From positions 1 through 64,000 of the forward strand of contig JBKAGO010000001.1 in assembly GCA_046290435.1 (NCBI GenBank): a stretch of DNA of 64,000 nucleotides, in the 5' to 3' direction. Positions 24,988 to 33,649 of this stretch are shown one piece after another. The notes under the pieces were generated by a model that saw nothing but the letters and a program-made list of their open reading frames with translations, had not been told where the DNA came from and did not search any database. The DNA comes from CAVQUE01 sp046290435 (GTDB lineage Bacteria; Actinomycetota; Acidimicrobiia; Acidimicrobiales; UBA8592). The translations under genes were made by a program, and so were the position numbers. Within the stretch, counting starts at the first letter, position 1, and the number at the start of each line of letters is the position of its first letter.

Positions 24988-25721
24988 CGATGCAAGCCGC
25001 CCACAGGCCGGCGAGCGGCACCGCCTTCGTCGCCCTCTACCGGCTGTTCCTGCGGGGCCAGCTCACCCGGCTTCGCGCCGTCGGGCTCGGCCTCCTCGGC
25101 GGCGTCGCCATCCTGTTGACCCTGCTCGCCCGCTCCGCCGACGACCCCACCGAGGCCGCCACCGGCGTCATCGCCGAGTTCGGGCTCGGTGTCGTCGCCC
25201 CTGTCTGCACGCTCTGGATCGCGACCTCGCTGCTCGGCGACCTCACCGAGGACCGCCTCCTCGCCTACCTATGGCTCAAACCCATCCCGCGCTGGGTGCT
25301 GCCCCTGGCCGCGTTCGCTGCGACCGTCACCGTCATGGTGCCCCTTGTGGTCGTACCCCTCACCGTGGCCGCCATCGCGAGCGGCGTGGGCGACCTGGTT
25401 CTGGCAACCGCCGCCGCATCGATCCTCGCGGTGATCGGCTACGGCGGCATCTTCGTCGCACTCGGCTCGCGCTTCAGCCGGGCGCTGTGGTGGGGCCTGC
25501 TCTACGTACTGGTCTGGGAGAACGCCGTCGCTCGCATCGCCGACGGCACCGCGCGGCTCGCGGTCCGCAGCTACGTCAACACCGTCGTCGCCCGCGCCAC
25601 CGATGTCGATCTCTCCCTCGCTTCGCGGGGACCCGTCACAATGGTGGTCGTGCCGCTGCTCATCGGGGCAGCAGGTATCGCGGTGGCGGTCTGGGTCATG
25701 CGAACCCGCGACATCGACTGA
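24984..25721 (+). CDS. ABC-2 type permease (second pair)
   Basis: 245 residues, six predicted membrane helices (e.g. AVGLGLLGGVAILLTLLA, VLPLAAFAATVTVMVPLVVV, VTMVVVPLLIGAAGIAVAVWV). TEDRLLAYLWLKPIPRW is the cytoplasmic loop equivalent to the one in the first permease, although the two are only distantly similar. Last gene of the operon; overlaps the ATPase by 4 bp. With two ATPases and two permeases the operon could form a heteromeric exporter or two separate ones. Confidence 0.82.
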   Translation: MTMQAAHRPASGTAFVALYRLFLRGQLTRLRAVGLGLLGGVAILLTLLARSADDPTEAATGVIAEFGLGVVAPVCTLWIATSLLGDLTEDRLLAYLWLKPIPRWVLPLAAFAATVTVMVPLVVVPLTVAAIASGVGDLVLATAAASILAVIGYGGIFVALGSRFSRALWWGLLYVLVWENAVARIADGTARLAVRSYVNTVVARATDVDLSLASRGPVTMVVVPLLIGAAGIAVAVWVMRTRDID

Positions 25722-25786
25722 GCAGCCGGCGGAACGGGTCGACCCCCGCCCTCTCGCCGCCGATCGCCACGCGGTACCGTCGCGCC

Positions 25787-26257
25787 ATGACGATTCTCGA
25801 TCACGCGGGGCCCAGCGCCCAACACATCGGCGACGACGACTTCCCCTGGGCCGACACCGGCCACGGCATCCGCATCAAGGTGCTCCAGGTCCGCGAGGCC
25901 GAAGGCCTGTGGGTGGTGCGCAACGAGTTCGCGCCCGGCATCGAACTGGAGACCCACCGTCACAGCGGCCAGGTCTTCGGCGTCACGTTCTCCGGACGCT
26001 GGGGCTACCGGGAGTCGCCCGAGCTGAACACCGCCGGCTCGTACCTGTTCGAGCCGGCCAACTCCGTACACACGCTCTACACGCCCGAGGACAACGACGG
26101 CCCCACCGACGTGGTGTTCATGATCTCGGGCGTCAACATCAACCTCGACGAAAACGGCGAGGTGACCTCGATCACCAGCGGCGCGAGCACGCTGGCCGGC
26201 TACTACGCCATGCTCGACGCGGCCGGTATCGAGCGGCCTCCGGTGCTGGTCGACTGA
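25787..26257 (+). CDS. Cupin-fold protein (2,4'-dihydroxyacetophenone dioxygenase-like)
   Basis: 156 residues, one cupin domain. Cupin motif 1 reads APGIELETHRHSGQVFGVTFSG, with His residues of the metal site in THRHSG. Motif 2 region SYLFEPANSVHTLYTPEDN contains the third His. The overall layout is that of the ChrR-like/2,4'-dihydroxyacetophenone dioxygenase family, which binds Fe or Zn. Substrate unknown. ATG at 25787, no strong ribosome binding site. It converges on the UPF0182 gene with a 7-bp stem spanning the junction. Confidence 0.78.
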   Translation: MTILDHAGPSAQHIGDDDFPWADTGHGIRIKVLQVREAEGLWVVRNEFAPGIELETHRHSGQVFGVTFSGRWGYRESPELNTAGSYLFEPANSVHTLYTPEDNDGPTDVVFMISGVNINLDENGEVTSITSGASTLAGYYAMLDAAGIERPPVLVD

Positions 26258-26268
26258 TCGGCCCGGCC

Positions 26269-26290
26269 GCCGGGGTCAGCTGGCCCCGGC
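26269..26290. terminator. Short GC hairpin at a convergent junction
   Basis: GCCGGGG (26269-26275) pairs with CCCCGGC (26284-26290) around an 8-base loop that contains the UPF0182 stop codon. Short for a terminator but correctly placed for the cupin gene. Confidence 0.4.
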
Positions 26291-29200
26291 GAAGTCCGGC
26301 GGCGGCGGTGCCGCCTCGGACTCCTCGGCATCGGCAGGCGGCGGCTCGGCGGCTCCGGTGCCGCTCTCGTCGGCCGGTTCCTCGCCATCGCCGGGAGGCG
26401 ATTGCGCGACCTCTTCTTCGGGCGGTTGATCGCTCAACAGCGCGAGTGCGTCGTTCAGTCGCTGTTGAGCCTCGCGGATCAGCTCCTGATAGCGGCCGAG
26501 ATCGCCGTCGGCCAGAGCAGCGTCGGCTTCGATGAACAGCTCGTCGGCCTCCTGGAGCAGGGTGAGCGCATCCGGCGTGGTGGGATCGGTGGGCTCGGGA
26601 TCGACCGGTTCGGGAGTGGGCGTCGAGCCGTTGTCCTCGGCCGGGTCGTCCTCGGCCGGCTCGTCGTCGACCGGTACCTCCTCGACGACGGTGGTCTCGA
26701 TGGGTGACCGTATGCCGGAGCACTCGTCGTCGACCGTGTCGGCGTCGACGAGCAGGGCGCCCAACGCCAGACCCAGCGAGGGGCACATGCGCACCTCGTC
26801 GCCGAACGAGACGATGACCTCCTGCAGCGCAGGCTGGTTACCGCTGGCCAGCACGTACAGCGGACGCACGTACAACAACGCTTCCTCACCGGTGTCGGGC
26901 ATGTCGAGCGGCAGGGTCAACATGTTGCCGAGCAGCACCCCGGAGCCACGCTGATCCAGCAGCGTGGTGCGCTGGGCGACCGTGCCGTCGGTCAGCATCG
27001 AGCGGTTCGCGATGACCGGCCCGCTGACGTCGAGGCCGGGCACGTCGTAGGAGATCAGCGACTGGTTCCCTGCGTCGTCTCGTCTCGCCACCATGAAGGC
27101 ATCGAGCTCCTGGCGGCTGTCGTCGGGGGATCGGGGGACGAACGGGCGCAGCAACAGGAACTCGGTCTCGTCCTCGCCGGGCAGGCGTAGCTGCTGGTAG
27201 TAGGGATCGATGCGGGTCCCGGTGACCACGGTCGTGACACCTGCGGCGGTGGTGGTCGTGGTCGTCTGGGCGGCCTCGAGCTGCGCCCCGGGATCGAGGG
27301 CCACGGACCAGGCGCCGGCAGCCTCGTAGAAGTCCGACGGGTTCTCGAGGTGGTAGCGCGCCCACATGTTGGTCTGAACCTTGAACAGATCCTCCGGGTA
27401 CCGAAGGTGGTTCTGGAGCGACTCGGGCATCTCGTCGCCCGGCGTGAAGAGCCGGGGGAAGGCCTGCTGATACGCCTGGATGAGGGGATCGGTGTCGTCG
27501 ACCACGTAGAACGTGACGGTGCCGTCGTAGGCATCCACCACGGTCTTCACCGAGTTGCGCACGTAGTTGAAGTTCTCACGCAGACCGCTGCCACCGGGCA
27601 CCGACGTCCGGTCGGCGGACTCGGCGTAGGGATAGCGGTCGCTGGTGGTGTACGCATCGACGATGAACACGATGCGCCCGTCGATGATCACGGGATACGG
27701 GTCCGCATCGAACTCGAGGAACGGCGCCAGCTCCCGCACCCGCTGGTCGACATCGCGGTTGTAGATGAAGCGCGAATCGCTGTCGATGAGGCCCGAGAGG
27801 ATCGGGTTGAGATCCTGGAAGCGCAGGGCGAATGCCGTGCGCCGGATGAGGCCGCCGGCGCGCACGCCATCGGCGCCGGTGTACTCGTACAGCTGGTTCT
27901 GGCCCGACCCGCCTTCGCAGTCGCCGAGCTCGGCCTCGTCGACGAGTTCGGCGAGGGCCTCGGGGTCTTCGGTGCCGGTCAACGCGAAGTCGATCTCGCA
28001 GCGGCCGGTGTTGACGATCGCGTAGCCGGTGAGGTCTTCGCCGATGTAGATACGCGGCTGGTCGAGCTCGAGATCGATGCGGTCCTGGTCGATGCTCGTG
28101 GGCAGGCCGCCGACGATGAAGGACGGATTGCCCTGCGTGGTGACCTCGTTGGCCGGAGCGAGCGCCAGGCCGTAGCCGTGGGTGAACGCTGTGGTCCGGT
28201 TCTCCCAGCCGGAGTCGACGCCGTCGAGGTTCAGCTCGCGGGCGGCGACGACGACCGTTCGTTCCTCGCCGTCGATGACATAGCGGTCGACGTCGAGATC
28301 GTCGGAGAAGCGGAACTGCTCGCGGTCGACCTCGAGCGCACGGAACGTCGGCGAAACGATCGACGGGTCGATCAGCCGGATGTTCTCGAGCGTCGCCCGG
28401 TTGGCGTCGAAGAGCTCCGCCGAGAGCTCGCCGTTCCGGGGATCGAAGACCGGCTCGACGACCTCGTCGAGACCGTAGGCCGCGCGGGTGGCCTCGATGT
28501 TGCGTTCGATGAACGGCGCCTCACGCGTCGACTCCGACGGGATGACCACCAGGCGCTGGAACACCGCCGGGTAGATACTGCCCATGGCCACCGCCACGAA
28601 TGCCCAGAGGCCCACGGCCACGACCGGTAGGACCCAGCCACGGCGCCAGATGTTGACGATGAGCAGGACCGCCGCTGCGAGCGAGATGAGGATGAGCAAC
28701 CGGATGGCCGGCAGCTGCGCGTTGACGTCGGTGTAACCCGCCCCGTCGACCACACCCCGGGTGGAGAAGGTCAACTCGAAGCGTTGCAGCCAGTAGTCGA
28801 TGGCCTTGAGCAGCGCGAGGATCGCCAGCAGGACCGACAGATGCCCCTTGACCGCCGGCGTCACACGCTGGCCGGGTGCGCTCAGCGAGTTCAGACGGAT
28901 ACCGCCGTTGAGATAGTGGGCGGCGGCGACGACGATGAGCACCACGATGAACGCGGTGAACAGCCACGTGACCAGGAACCGCACGAACGGGAGTTGGAAG
29001 ACGTAGAAGCCGATGTCGGTGTCGAACTGGGGATCGTCGATGCCGAAGTCGACCCGGTTGCGGAACAGGATCCAGTCCTGCCAGCGGCTTCCGGCACCGG
29101 CGCCCCAGAACAGGGCGAACAGACCGGCGATGGCGACGCGGACGAGGCCGATGCGAGGTCCGACGGCTTCGTGGTACCGGCGGACGAACTCCTCTTCGGG

Positions 29201-29500
29201 GCCCGGCGGACGGAACGACGGGGCGAGGCGATCGGCGATGGCCAGGTTCAGCCAGACCAGGAAGAACATGATGCCGATGAAGATCAACGCCAGGATGACC
29301 TGGGCGAGCAGCACCTGGCGCCACACCGACGTGAAGCCCAGCGAGTCGTACCACAGATAGTCGGTGTAGAAGCCGGCGATGCCGCGCAGCGAGAGCAGCG
29401 CCACGATCAAGGCGACGAGCACCACCGCCAGGACGGCACGGAGTCGTCGGGACACACGGCGGCGTCCGCGGGGTTCGGGCATCTCGCTGGTGGGGCGCAT
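26276..29500 (-). CDS. UPF0182 family large membrane protein
   Basis: 1074 residues, normal for the family. About seven membrane helices lie in the first 330 residues, starting with VLAVVLVALIVALLSLRGIAGFYTDYLWYDSLGF, a family signature. A large extracytoplasmic region follows (e.g. NFNYVRNSVKTVVDAYDGTV, PFVPRSPDDSRQELDAFMVA). The C-terminal 170 residues are low-complexity and acidic (VDDEPAEDDPAEDNG) with a helical stretch, then a Pro/Glu-rich tail. Mycobacterial homologues (Rv3193c) are adjacent to a YlbL-type PDZ protease, as here: the protease gene lies 28 bp upstream on the same strand. The biochemical role is unknown. Confidence 0.92.
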   Translation of the reverse strand: MRPTSEMPEPRGRRRVSRRLRAVLAVVLVALIVALLSLRGIAGFYTDYLWYDSLGFTSVWRQVLLAQVILALIFIGIMFFLVWLNLAIADRLAPSFRPPGPEEEFVRRYHEAVGPRIGLVRVAIAGLFALFWGAGAGSRWQDWILFRNRVDFGIDDPQFDTDIGFYVFQLPFVRFLVTWLFTAFIVVLIVVAAAHYLNGGIRLNSLSAPGQRVTPAVKGHLSVLLAILALLKAIDYWLQRFELTFSTRGVVDGAGYTDVNAQLPAIRLLILISLAAAVLLIVNIWRRGWVLPVVAVGLWAFVAVAMGSIYPAVFQRLVVIPSESTREAPFIERNIEATRAAYGLDEVVEPVFDPRNGELSAELFDANRATLENIRLIDPSIVSPTFRALEVDREQFRFSDDLDVDRYVIDGEERTVVVAARELNLDGVDSGWENRTTAFTHGYGLALAPANEVTTQGNPSFIVGGLPTSIDQDRIDLELDQPRIYIGEDLTGYAIVNTGRCEIDFALTGTEDPEALAELVDEAELGDCEGGSGQNQLYEYTGADGVRAGGLIRRTAFALRFQDLNPILSGLIDSDSRFIYNRDVDQRVRELAPFLEFDADPYPVIIDGRIVFIVDAYTTSDRYPYAESADRTSVPGGSGLRENFNYVRNSVKTVVDAYDGTVTFYVVDDTDPLIQAYQQAFPRLFTPGDEMPESLQNHLRYPEDLFKVQTNMWARYHLENPSDFYEAAGAWSVALDPGAQLEAAQTTTTTTAAGVTTVVTGTRIDPYYQQLRLPGEDETEFLLLRPFVPRSPDDSRQELDAFMVARRDDAGNQSLISYDVPGLDVSGPVIANRSMLTDGTVAQRTTLLDQRGSGVLLGNMLTLPLDMPDTGEEALLYVRPLYVLASGNQPALQEVIVSFGDEVRMCPSLGLALGALLVDADTVDDECSGIRSPIETTVVEEVPVDDEPAEDDPAEDNGSTPTPEPVDPEPTDPTTPDALTLLQEADELFIEADAALADGDLGRYQELIREAQQRLNDALALLSDQPPEEEVAQSPPGDGEEPADESGTGAAEPPPADAEESEAAPPPPDFAGAS

Positions 29501-29528
29501 CGGGTCGGAGCCTACCGGTGGTGGTCGA

Positions 29529-30809
29529 TCACAGGGCCGCGCCGACGACTTCGGCGCAGGTGAGGAAGCCGTCGTCGGGGTCTACGGGGCTGGGGGAGCG
29601 TTCGGGCGCGGGTGCGCCGGCCTCGAGTGCGACCTCGATGCCGTTGCCTCCGTAGTTCTCGGCGAGCTCGATCACGGCGTCGTCGAAGGTCTGGACGCAG
29701 GCGATGGCGATGTCGTCGCCTGCGGCCTCGACGGCGACCGCGTACTCGGGCGGCGGCACCAGGAAGACCTCGACGCCTTCGCGTTTGGCCGCAGCCACCT
29801 TCTGGGCAACACCGCCGACCTGACCCACGTTGCCGAAGCGATCGATGGTCCCGGTGGTGGCGATGCGGTTGCCGCCGGTGAGCTCGCCCGGGGTGGCGAC
29901 GTCGAGCACGGCCAGCGAGAACGCGAGCCCGGCCGAGGGTCCGCGGACGCGGCCCACGTCGATGACCACGTCGAAGGGGGCATCAACGGTGACGGGGGTC
30001 TCGATCTGCACCCCGAGGAAGCCCGCACCGTCGATCTCGGGATGCGCGGCCAACACGATGTCGACCTCCTCCTCGGCCGCGCCGTCGCTGTCGCCACCGA
30101 TCCCGTCGGGATGGCGGCGGATGCTGAGCGTGACCTCGTCGCCGGGGGACCGCCCGGAGATCGCATCGGCCAGGTCGGAGGACTCGTCGATGGGGTCGCC
30201 GTCGACGGCGACGACGAGATCGCCGAGGCGCAGGGCCGCGGCTGCGGGGCTCTCCGGCACCAGGGTGATGACGAACGCTCCCTCGACCTGGGGCACGAGT
30301 TCATACCCCAGGTACTGGAGCGCGACGAGCACGGCGGTGTCCTGGCTCTGATCCATCTGGAACTGGGTGATCTGGCGGGTCTCGTCGCGGCTACGGTCGC
30401 CGTCGACCTCTTCGGGTGGCACCAGCTCGCTGGTGTCGCTGGACCGGGCACGGAACCAGTCCCAGATCGTCACGTCGCGTCGGATCGACACGGTGGTGAA
30501 GTCGATCTCGCCCTCGGGCGGGAACGACTCGGCCCCCTCGATACGCACCGCGGAGGCCGTATCGGTGGCACTGCCAGGGGCCAGCACGTAGTCGTCGACA
30601 CCGATCCACTCGGCATCTCCGAAGAAGATGAGCAACGTCGCGATGCCGAAGACGACTGCGGCCACGGTGGCCAGCGCCCACCGGAGCGTCCATCCGGTGG
30701 CGACCGGAACGTGCGGGGGCGGCGGCCCGTCGCCGAGGTGATCGGGTGTGGTCCCGACAACGGGCGGCGCCGGCGGTACCGTTGTCGGTGTTGTGTCGTC
30801 GCTACCCAC
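29529..30809 (-). CDS. YlbL-like membrane-anchored PDZ - Lon (S16) protease
   Basis: 426 residues. A Pro-rich cytoplasmic N-terminus (about 1-35) is followed by one membrane helix (WALATVAAVVFGIATLLIFFG), a PDZ domain (about 195-260, SPAAAALRLGDLVVAVDGD) and a Lon-type proteolytic domain (about 280-400). The catalytic dyad is present: Ser in RGPSAGLAFSL and Lys in GGVAQKVAAAKREG. It should cleave membrane or secreted proteins. GTG start at 30809, with AAGGA 6 bp upstream, is preferred over the longer open frame. That start overlaps by 17 bp the proposed start of the divergent gene at 30793, so one of the two may start later. Confidence 0.9.
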   Translation of the reverse strand: MGSDDTTPTTVPPAPPVVGTTPDHLGDGPPPPHVPVATGWTLRWALATVAAVVFGIATLLIFFGDAEWIGVDDYVLAPGSATDTASAVRIEGAESFPPEGEIDFTTVSIRRDVTIWDWFRARSSDTSELVPPEEVDGDRSRDETRQITQFQMDQSQDTAVLVALQYLGYELVPQVEGAFVITLVPESPAAAALRLGDLVVAVDGDPIDESSDLADAISGRSPGDEVTLSIRRHPDGIGGDSDGAAEEEVDIVLAAHPEIDGAGFLGVQIETPVTVDAPFDVVIDVGRVRGPSAGLAFSLAVLDVATPGELTGGNRIATTGTIDRFGNVGQVGGVAQKVAAAKREGVEVFLVPPPEYAVAVEAAGDDIAIACVQTFDDAVIELAENYGGNGIEVALEAGAPAPERSPSPVDPDDGFLTCAEVVGAAL

Positions 30810-31203
30810 GCTGATCCTTGCTGCGGCTCTGGCCGCATTGCTCGCCTCGTATGCTGCCACGCCGCGCCCGGTGTTCCATCGCGCAATGGCCACCCGTGAT
30901 CGCAGCCCCCAACCCGTCGACCGTCCGCGGTGTTCCTCGCAGTGGAACCTGATGGTCGCCGCAGACCGCGGCGACTGGGAGGAACCGCCTGCCCGCCCCA
31001 TCCGGATGCCGTTCGCCCCCCGCGATCCACTGGCCAAGCATCGCGCCGTCACCGGCATCAATGCCCATGTCCGCTGGTACCAGCGGATCGGGTCGCTCAT
31101 CGGCATCGCCGTGCTGGTCTCGCTGATGGGGGTTCTGCTGGCCGTCTCGATCGGCGTGTTCTACGTCGGGGTACGGGTCGGCCTCGAACTCCTCGTCGGC
31201 TGA
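30793..31203 (+). CDS. Small two-helix membrane protein of unknown family
   Basis: Up to 136 residues. An N-terminal hydrophobic segment (LILAAALAALLASYAATPRP) and a C-terminal helix (SLIGIAVLVSLMGVLLAVSIGVFYVGVRVGLELLVG) flank a charged middle (DRGDWEEPPARPIRMPFAPRD). The GTG start at 30793 overlaps the start region of the divergent protease gene. Later starts (an ATG about 93 bp on) would keep only the C-terminal helix. Third-position GC and the clear second helix support coding. Not recognised. Confidence 0.55.
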   Translation: MSSLPTLILAAALAALLASYAATPRPVFHRAMATRDRSPQPVDRPRCSSQWNLMVAADRGDWEEPPARPIRMPFAPRDPLAKHRAVTGINAHVRWYQRIGSLIGIAVLVSLMGVLLAVSIGVFYVGVRVGLELLVG

Positions 31204-31215
31204 GTCCATCCTCCG

Positions 31216-31830
31216 ATGAGCAGCTCCTGGCCGGCGGCGGAACGGCCGTCACTCGAGGCCGTCGCAGCGCGTCGGGCCCTGCTCGAGGCCGAAGCGGCCG
31301 GCGACATCGACAGCATCCGCGCCGGGCTCGACCACGACGACGATCGCGTCCGCTCCAGCGCGGTCGCCATCGGGCACCGCATCGGGGCCTGGACAGCGGC
31401 CGATCTGGCCCGGGTCGCCGGCGACGCGTCGCTGCGGGTGCGGCGGGCGGTGGCCGAGATCGCAGCCCTCGAACCAGATGTCGACCTCGCGCCGCTGCTG
31501 ACCGACGCCGAGTCGGTGGTGGTCGAGGTGGCCTGCTGGGCGGCGGGCGAACGTGACGACGGCGCCACCCATCTCGACACCCTCGTCACGATCTGCACCG
31601 GTCACGACGACGCGCTTTGTCGCGAGGCCGCTGTAGCCGCGCTCGGTGCCATCGGCGACGAACGCGCCCTGCCCGCCATCCTCGCCGCCACCCGGGATCG
31701 GGCCACGGTCCGACGTCGCGCCGTGCTCGCCCTCGCTCCCTTCGACACTCCCGAGGTCGACGCAGCCCTCGCAGCCGCGCTCGACGATCGCGACTGGCAG
31801 GTCCGTCAGGCGGCCGAGGACCTGCAGTAG
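31216..31830 (+). CDS. HEAT-repeat protein
   Basis: 204 residues made almost entirely of two-helix HEAT-like repeats of about 30 residues: DDRVRSSAVAIGHRIG, DASLRVRRAVAEIAAL, ESVVVEVACWAAGE, DALCREAAVAALGAIGDE, RATVRRRAVLALAPFD and DWQVRQAAEDLQ. Such solenoids act as protein-binding scaffolds. It resembles phycocyanobilin-lyase-type HEAT proteins only in repeat form, and no lyase context is present. It starts 13 bp after the preceding membrane-protein gene, on the same strand, and is convergent with mreB at a 26-bp gap. Confidence 0.8.
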   Translation: MSSSWPAAERPSLEAVAARRALLEAEAAGDIDSIRAGLDHDDDRVRSSAVAIGHRIGAWTAADLARVAGDASLRVRRAVAEIAALEPDVDLAPLLTDAESVVVEVACWAAGERDDGATHLDTLVTICTGHDDALCREAAVAALGAIGDERALPAILAATRDRATVRRRAVLALAPFDTPEVDAALAAALDDRDWQVRQAAEDLQ

Positions 31831-31856
31831 GGCGGGCCGAGTGGATGGGGCGGAAG

Positions 31857-32870
31857 CTACCGGCGCGTCGGCCGGGAATCCATGAACATCGCCTGGACGG
31901 ACTCGAACGATTCGATGCAACGCCCGGCTCCGAGCACCACGGCCTCGAGCGGGGCGTCGACGAGATGCACAGGGACCTCGGTCTCGCGCGACAAGCGCTG
32001 GTCGAGGCCCCGCAACAGGCCACCACCGCCGACGAGGTGGATGCCCTGCACGATGAGGTCCTGCGCCAGTTCCGGCGGCGCCTGGGACAGACACGCCAGC
32101 ACCGAGTCGACCATCGCCGAGACCGGTTCCTCGATGGCGTCGCGCACCTCACCGGGGTGCAAGACGATGGTCTCGGGCAATCCGCTCATGAGATGGCGCC
32201 CTCGCACCTCGGCCCGGAGTTCGCCTTCGGTGGGATCCGCGGAGCCGATGGTGATCTTGATCTCCTCGGCGGTGCGCTCGCCGACCGCGATGCCGTGGGC
32301 ACGGCGCACGTAGTTCTGGATCGCGGCGTCGATGTCGAACGAGCCGACCCGCACCGCCTCGAGCGCCACCACGCCACCCATCGAGATGAGCGCCGTCTCG
32401 CTGGTGCCGCCGCCGATGTCGACCACCATGTTGCCGATGGGCTCGTTGATGGGCAGGCCGGCGCCGATCGCCGCAGCCAGGGGCTGCTCGATGAGCTGCG
32501 CGTCGGCGGCACCGGCGCGCCGGGCCGCCTCGGTGACGGCGCGGCGCTCGACGGCGGTGATGGCCGACGGCACACAGATGACGACCCGGGGACGGTTGAA
32601 CCGGCTCACACCCACCCGCTGGAGCAGCAGGCGGATCATCCGCTGGGTGACGTCGAAGTCGGTGATGGCGCCCTTGCGCAGCGGCCGGACCGCGACGATG
32701 TAGCTCGGCGTGCGGCCGATCATCTGCCAGGCCTCGTGCCCCATCGCCAGGACCTCGTTGGTCTGGTTGTTGAGCGCGATGACCGATGGCTCGTTCAGGA
32801 CGATCCCACGCCCGCGGGCATAGACGAGGGTGTTCGCGGTACCGAGATCGATCGCCAGGTCGCGCGCCAT
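31857..32870 (-). CDS. mreB: Rod-shape determining protein MreB (actin-like ATPase)
   Basis: 337 residues, full MreB length. Phosphate 1 motif DLGTANTLVYARGRG is at the N-terminus, phosphate 2 is VVDIGGGTSETALIS, and the adenosine motif is HLVGGGGLLRGLDQRL. It forms membrane-bound filaments that guide cell-wall synthesis. Unusually there is no mreC or mreD next to it. It is the last gene of a moaE - 57-aa membrane protein - mreB unit with a 7-bp gap to the small gene. It may therefore be a lone MreB, as in some actinobacterial lineages with reduced mre clusters. Confidence 0.93.
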   Translation of the reverse strand: MARDLAIDLGTANTLVYARGRGIVLNEPSVIALNNQTNEVLAMGHEAWQMIGRTPSYIVAVRPLRKGAITDFDVTQRMIRLLLQRVGVSRFNRPRVVICVPSAITAVERRAVTEAARRAGAADAQLIEQPLAAAIGAGLPINEPIGNMVVDIGGGTSETALISMGGVVALEAVRVGSFDIDAAIQNYVRRAHGIAVGERTAEEIKITIGSADPTEGELRAEVRGRHLMSGLPETIVLHPGEVRDAIEEPVSAMVDSVLACLSQAPPELAQDLIVQGIHLVGGGGLLRGLDQRLSRETEVPVHLVDAPLEAVVLGAGRCIESFESVQAMFMDSRPTRR

Positions 32871-32877
32871 GCCGAGG

Positions 32878-33051
32878 TCAGCGGCGCCGGCGGCGCGCCC
32901 GCTCCGACGGGGACAGGACGTCCATCTCGTGACGGAACCGTTCGATGCTCGAGTCGAAGGTGGTTCGACGCTCGCGGTGACGGAACCACGAGACCGCCGA
33001 CAAGACGATGAAGACGGCGACGGCGACGCCGAGGAATGCGAGCGCTGTCAC
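32878..33051 (-). CDS. Small single-helix membrane protein (57 aa) between moaE and mreB
   Basis: A frame too short for ordinary ORF lists. Starting at GTG 33051, it encodes a hydrophobic helix (TALAFLGVAVAVFIVLSAVS), then WFRHRERRTTFDSSIERFRH, and ends in a run of arginines (SERARRRRR). The GTG overlaps the moaE stop as GTGA, and the stop is 7 bp before mreB, so it is in a tight operon. One N-terminal helix plus a basic amphipathic tail suggests a membrane-anchored cytosolic adaptor. The link to MreB is inferred from position. No known family. Confidence 0.75.
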   Translation of the reverse strand: MTALAFLGVAVAVFIVLSAVSWFRHRERRTTFDSSIERFRHEMDVLSPSERARRRRR

Positions 33052-33548
33052 CGGCGGGACCCGGTGGCGTCGTCGAGTTCGGCCACCTCACGCACGTGTT
33101 GGGGTTCGAGACCCCAGCTCTCGCCGCCGTCCCAGGCTTCGCGTTTCCAGATGGGCACCGTGGCTTTGAGCGTGTCGATGCAGAACCGGGCCGCTGCGAA
33201 TGCGTTGTCGCGGTGCGGCGCGGACACGGCGACGACCACGGCGCTCTCGCCGAGGCCGACCGGGCCCATGCGGTGGATCATCGCGATGCGACCCAGGTCG
33301 GGCCAGCGGACCCTGGCCTCGGCGGCGATGGCAGCGAGCCGGGGCTCGACCTGGGTCTCGTAGGCCTCGTATTCGAGCGCGTGGACGCCGGGGCGCCCAT
33401 CGGAATGGTCGCGGGCCGTGCCGTCGAAGGTGACGACGGCGCCACAACGTGCCAGGCGCGCCCAAGCGGCCGCTTCGGCCACCGGCAGCGGTTCGGCTGT
33501 CAGACCGAACCAGTCATCGGCGTGATCGGGAGGTTGCACGTCGGCCAT
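33048..33548 (-). CDS. moaE: Molybdopterin synthase catalytic subunit
   Basis: 166 residues. MoaE converts precursor Z (cPMP) to molybdopterin together with the sulfur carrier MoaD. Seen: GAVVTFDGTARDHSDGR, LEYEAYETQVEPRLAAIA, IAMIHRMGPVGLGESAVVV with the His-Arg pair, and the catalytic lysine region LKATVPIWKREAWDGGESW. ATG at 33548 gives the best fit; a longer frame starts at 33590. No moaD or other Mo-cofactor gene is nearby, so the partner must be encoded elsewhere. Coupled to the 57-aa gene by a GTGA overlap. Confidence 0.9.
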   Translation of the reverse strand: MADVQPPDHADDWFGLTAEPLPVAEAAAWARLARCGAVVTFDGTARDHSDGRPGVHALEYEAYETQVEPRLAAIAAEARVRWPDLGRIAMIHRMGPVGLGESAVVVAVSAPHRDNAFAAARFCIDTLKATVPIWKREAWDGGESWGLEPQHVREVAELDDATGSRR

Positions 33549-33649
33549 CGTAGTGGGGCGCAGCGTTTCCATCGAAGCGGCGGGAACCAACGACCCACGA
33601 CCCGACGCGGCGGCGACCCGCGATCCATCGGCGTGGGCAGGTAGGTATC

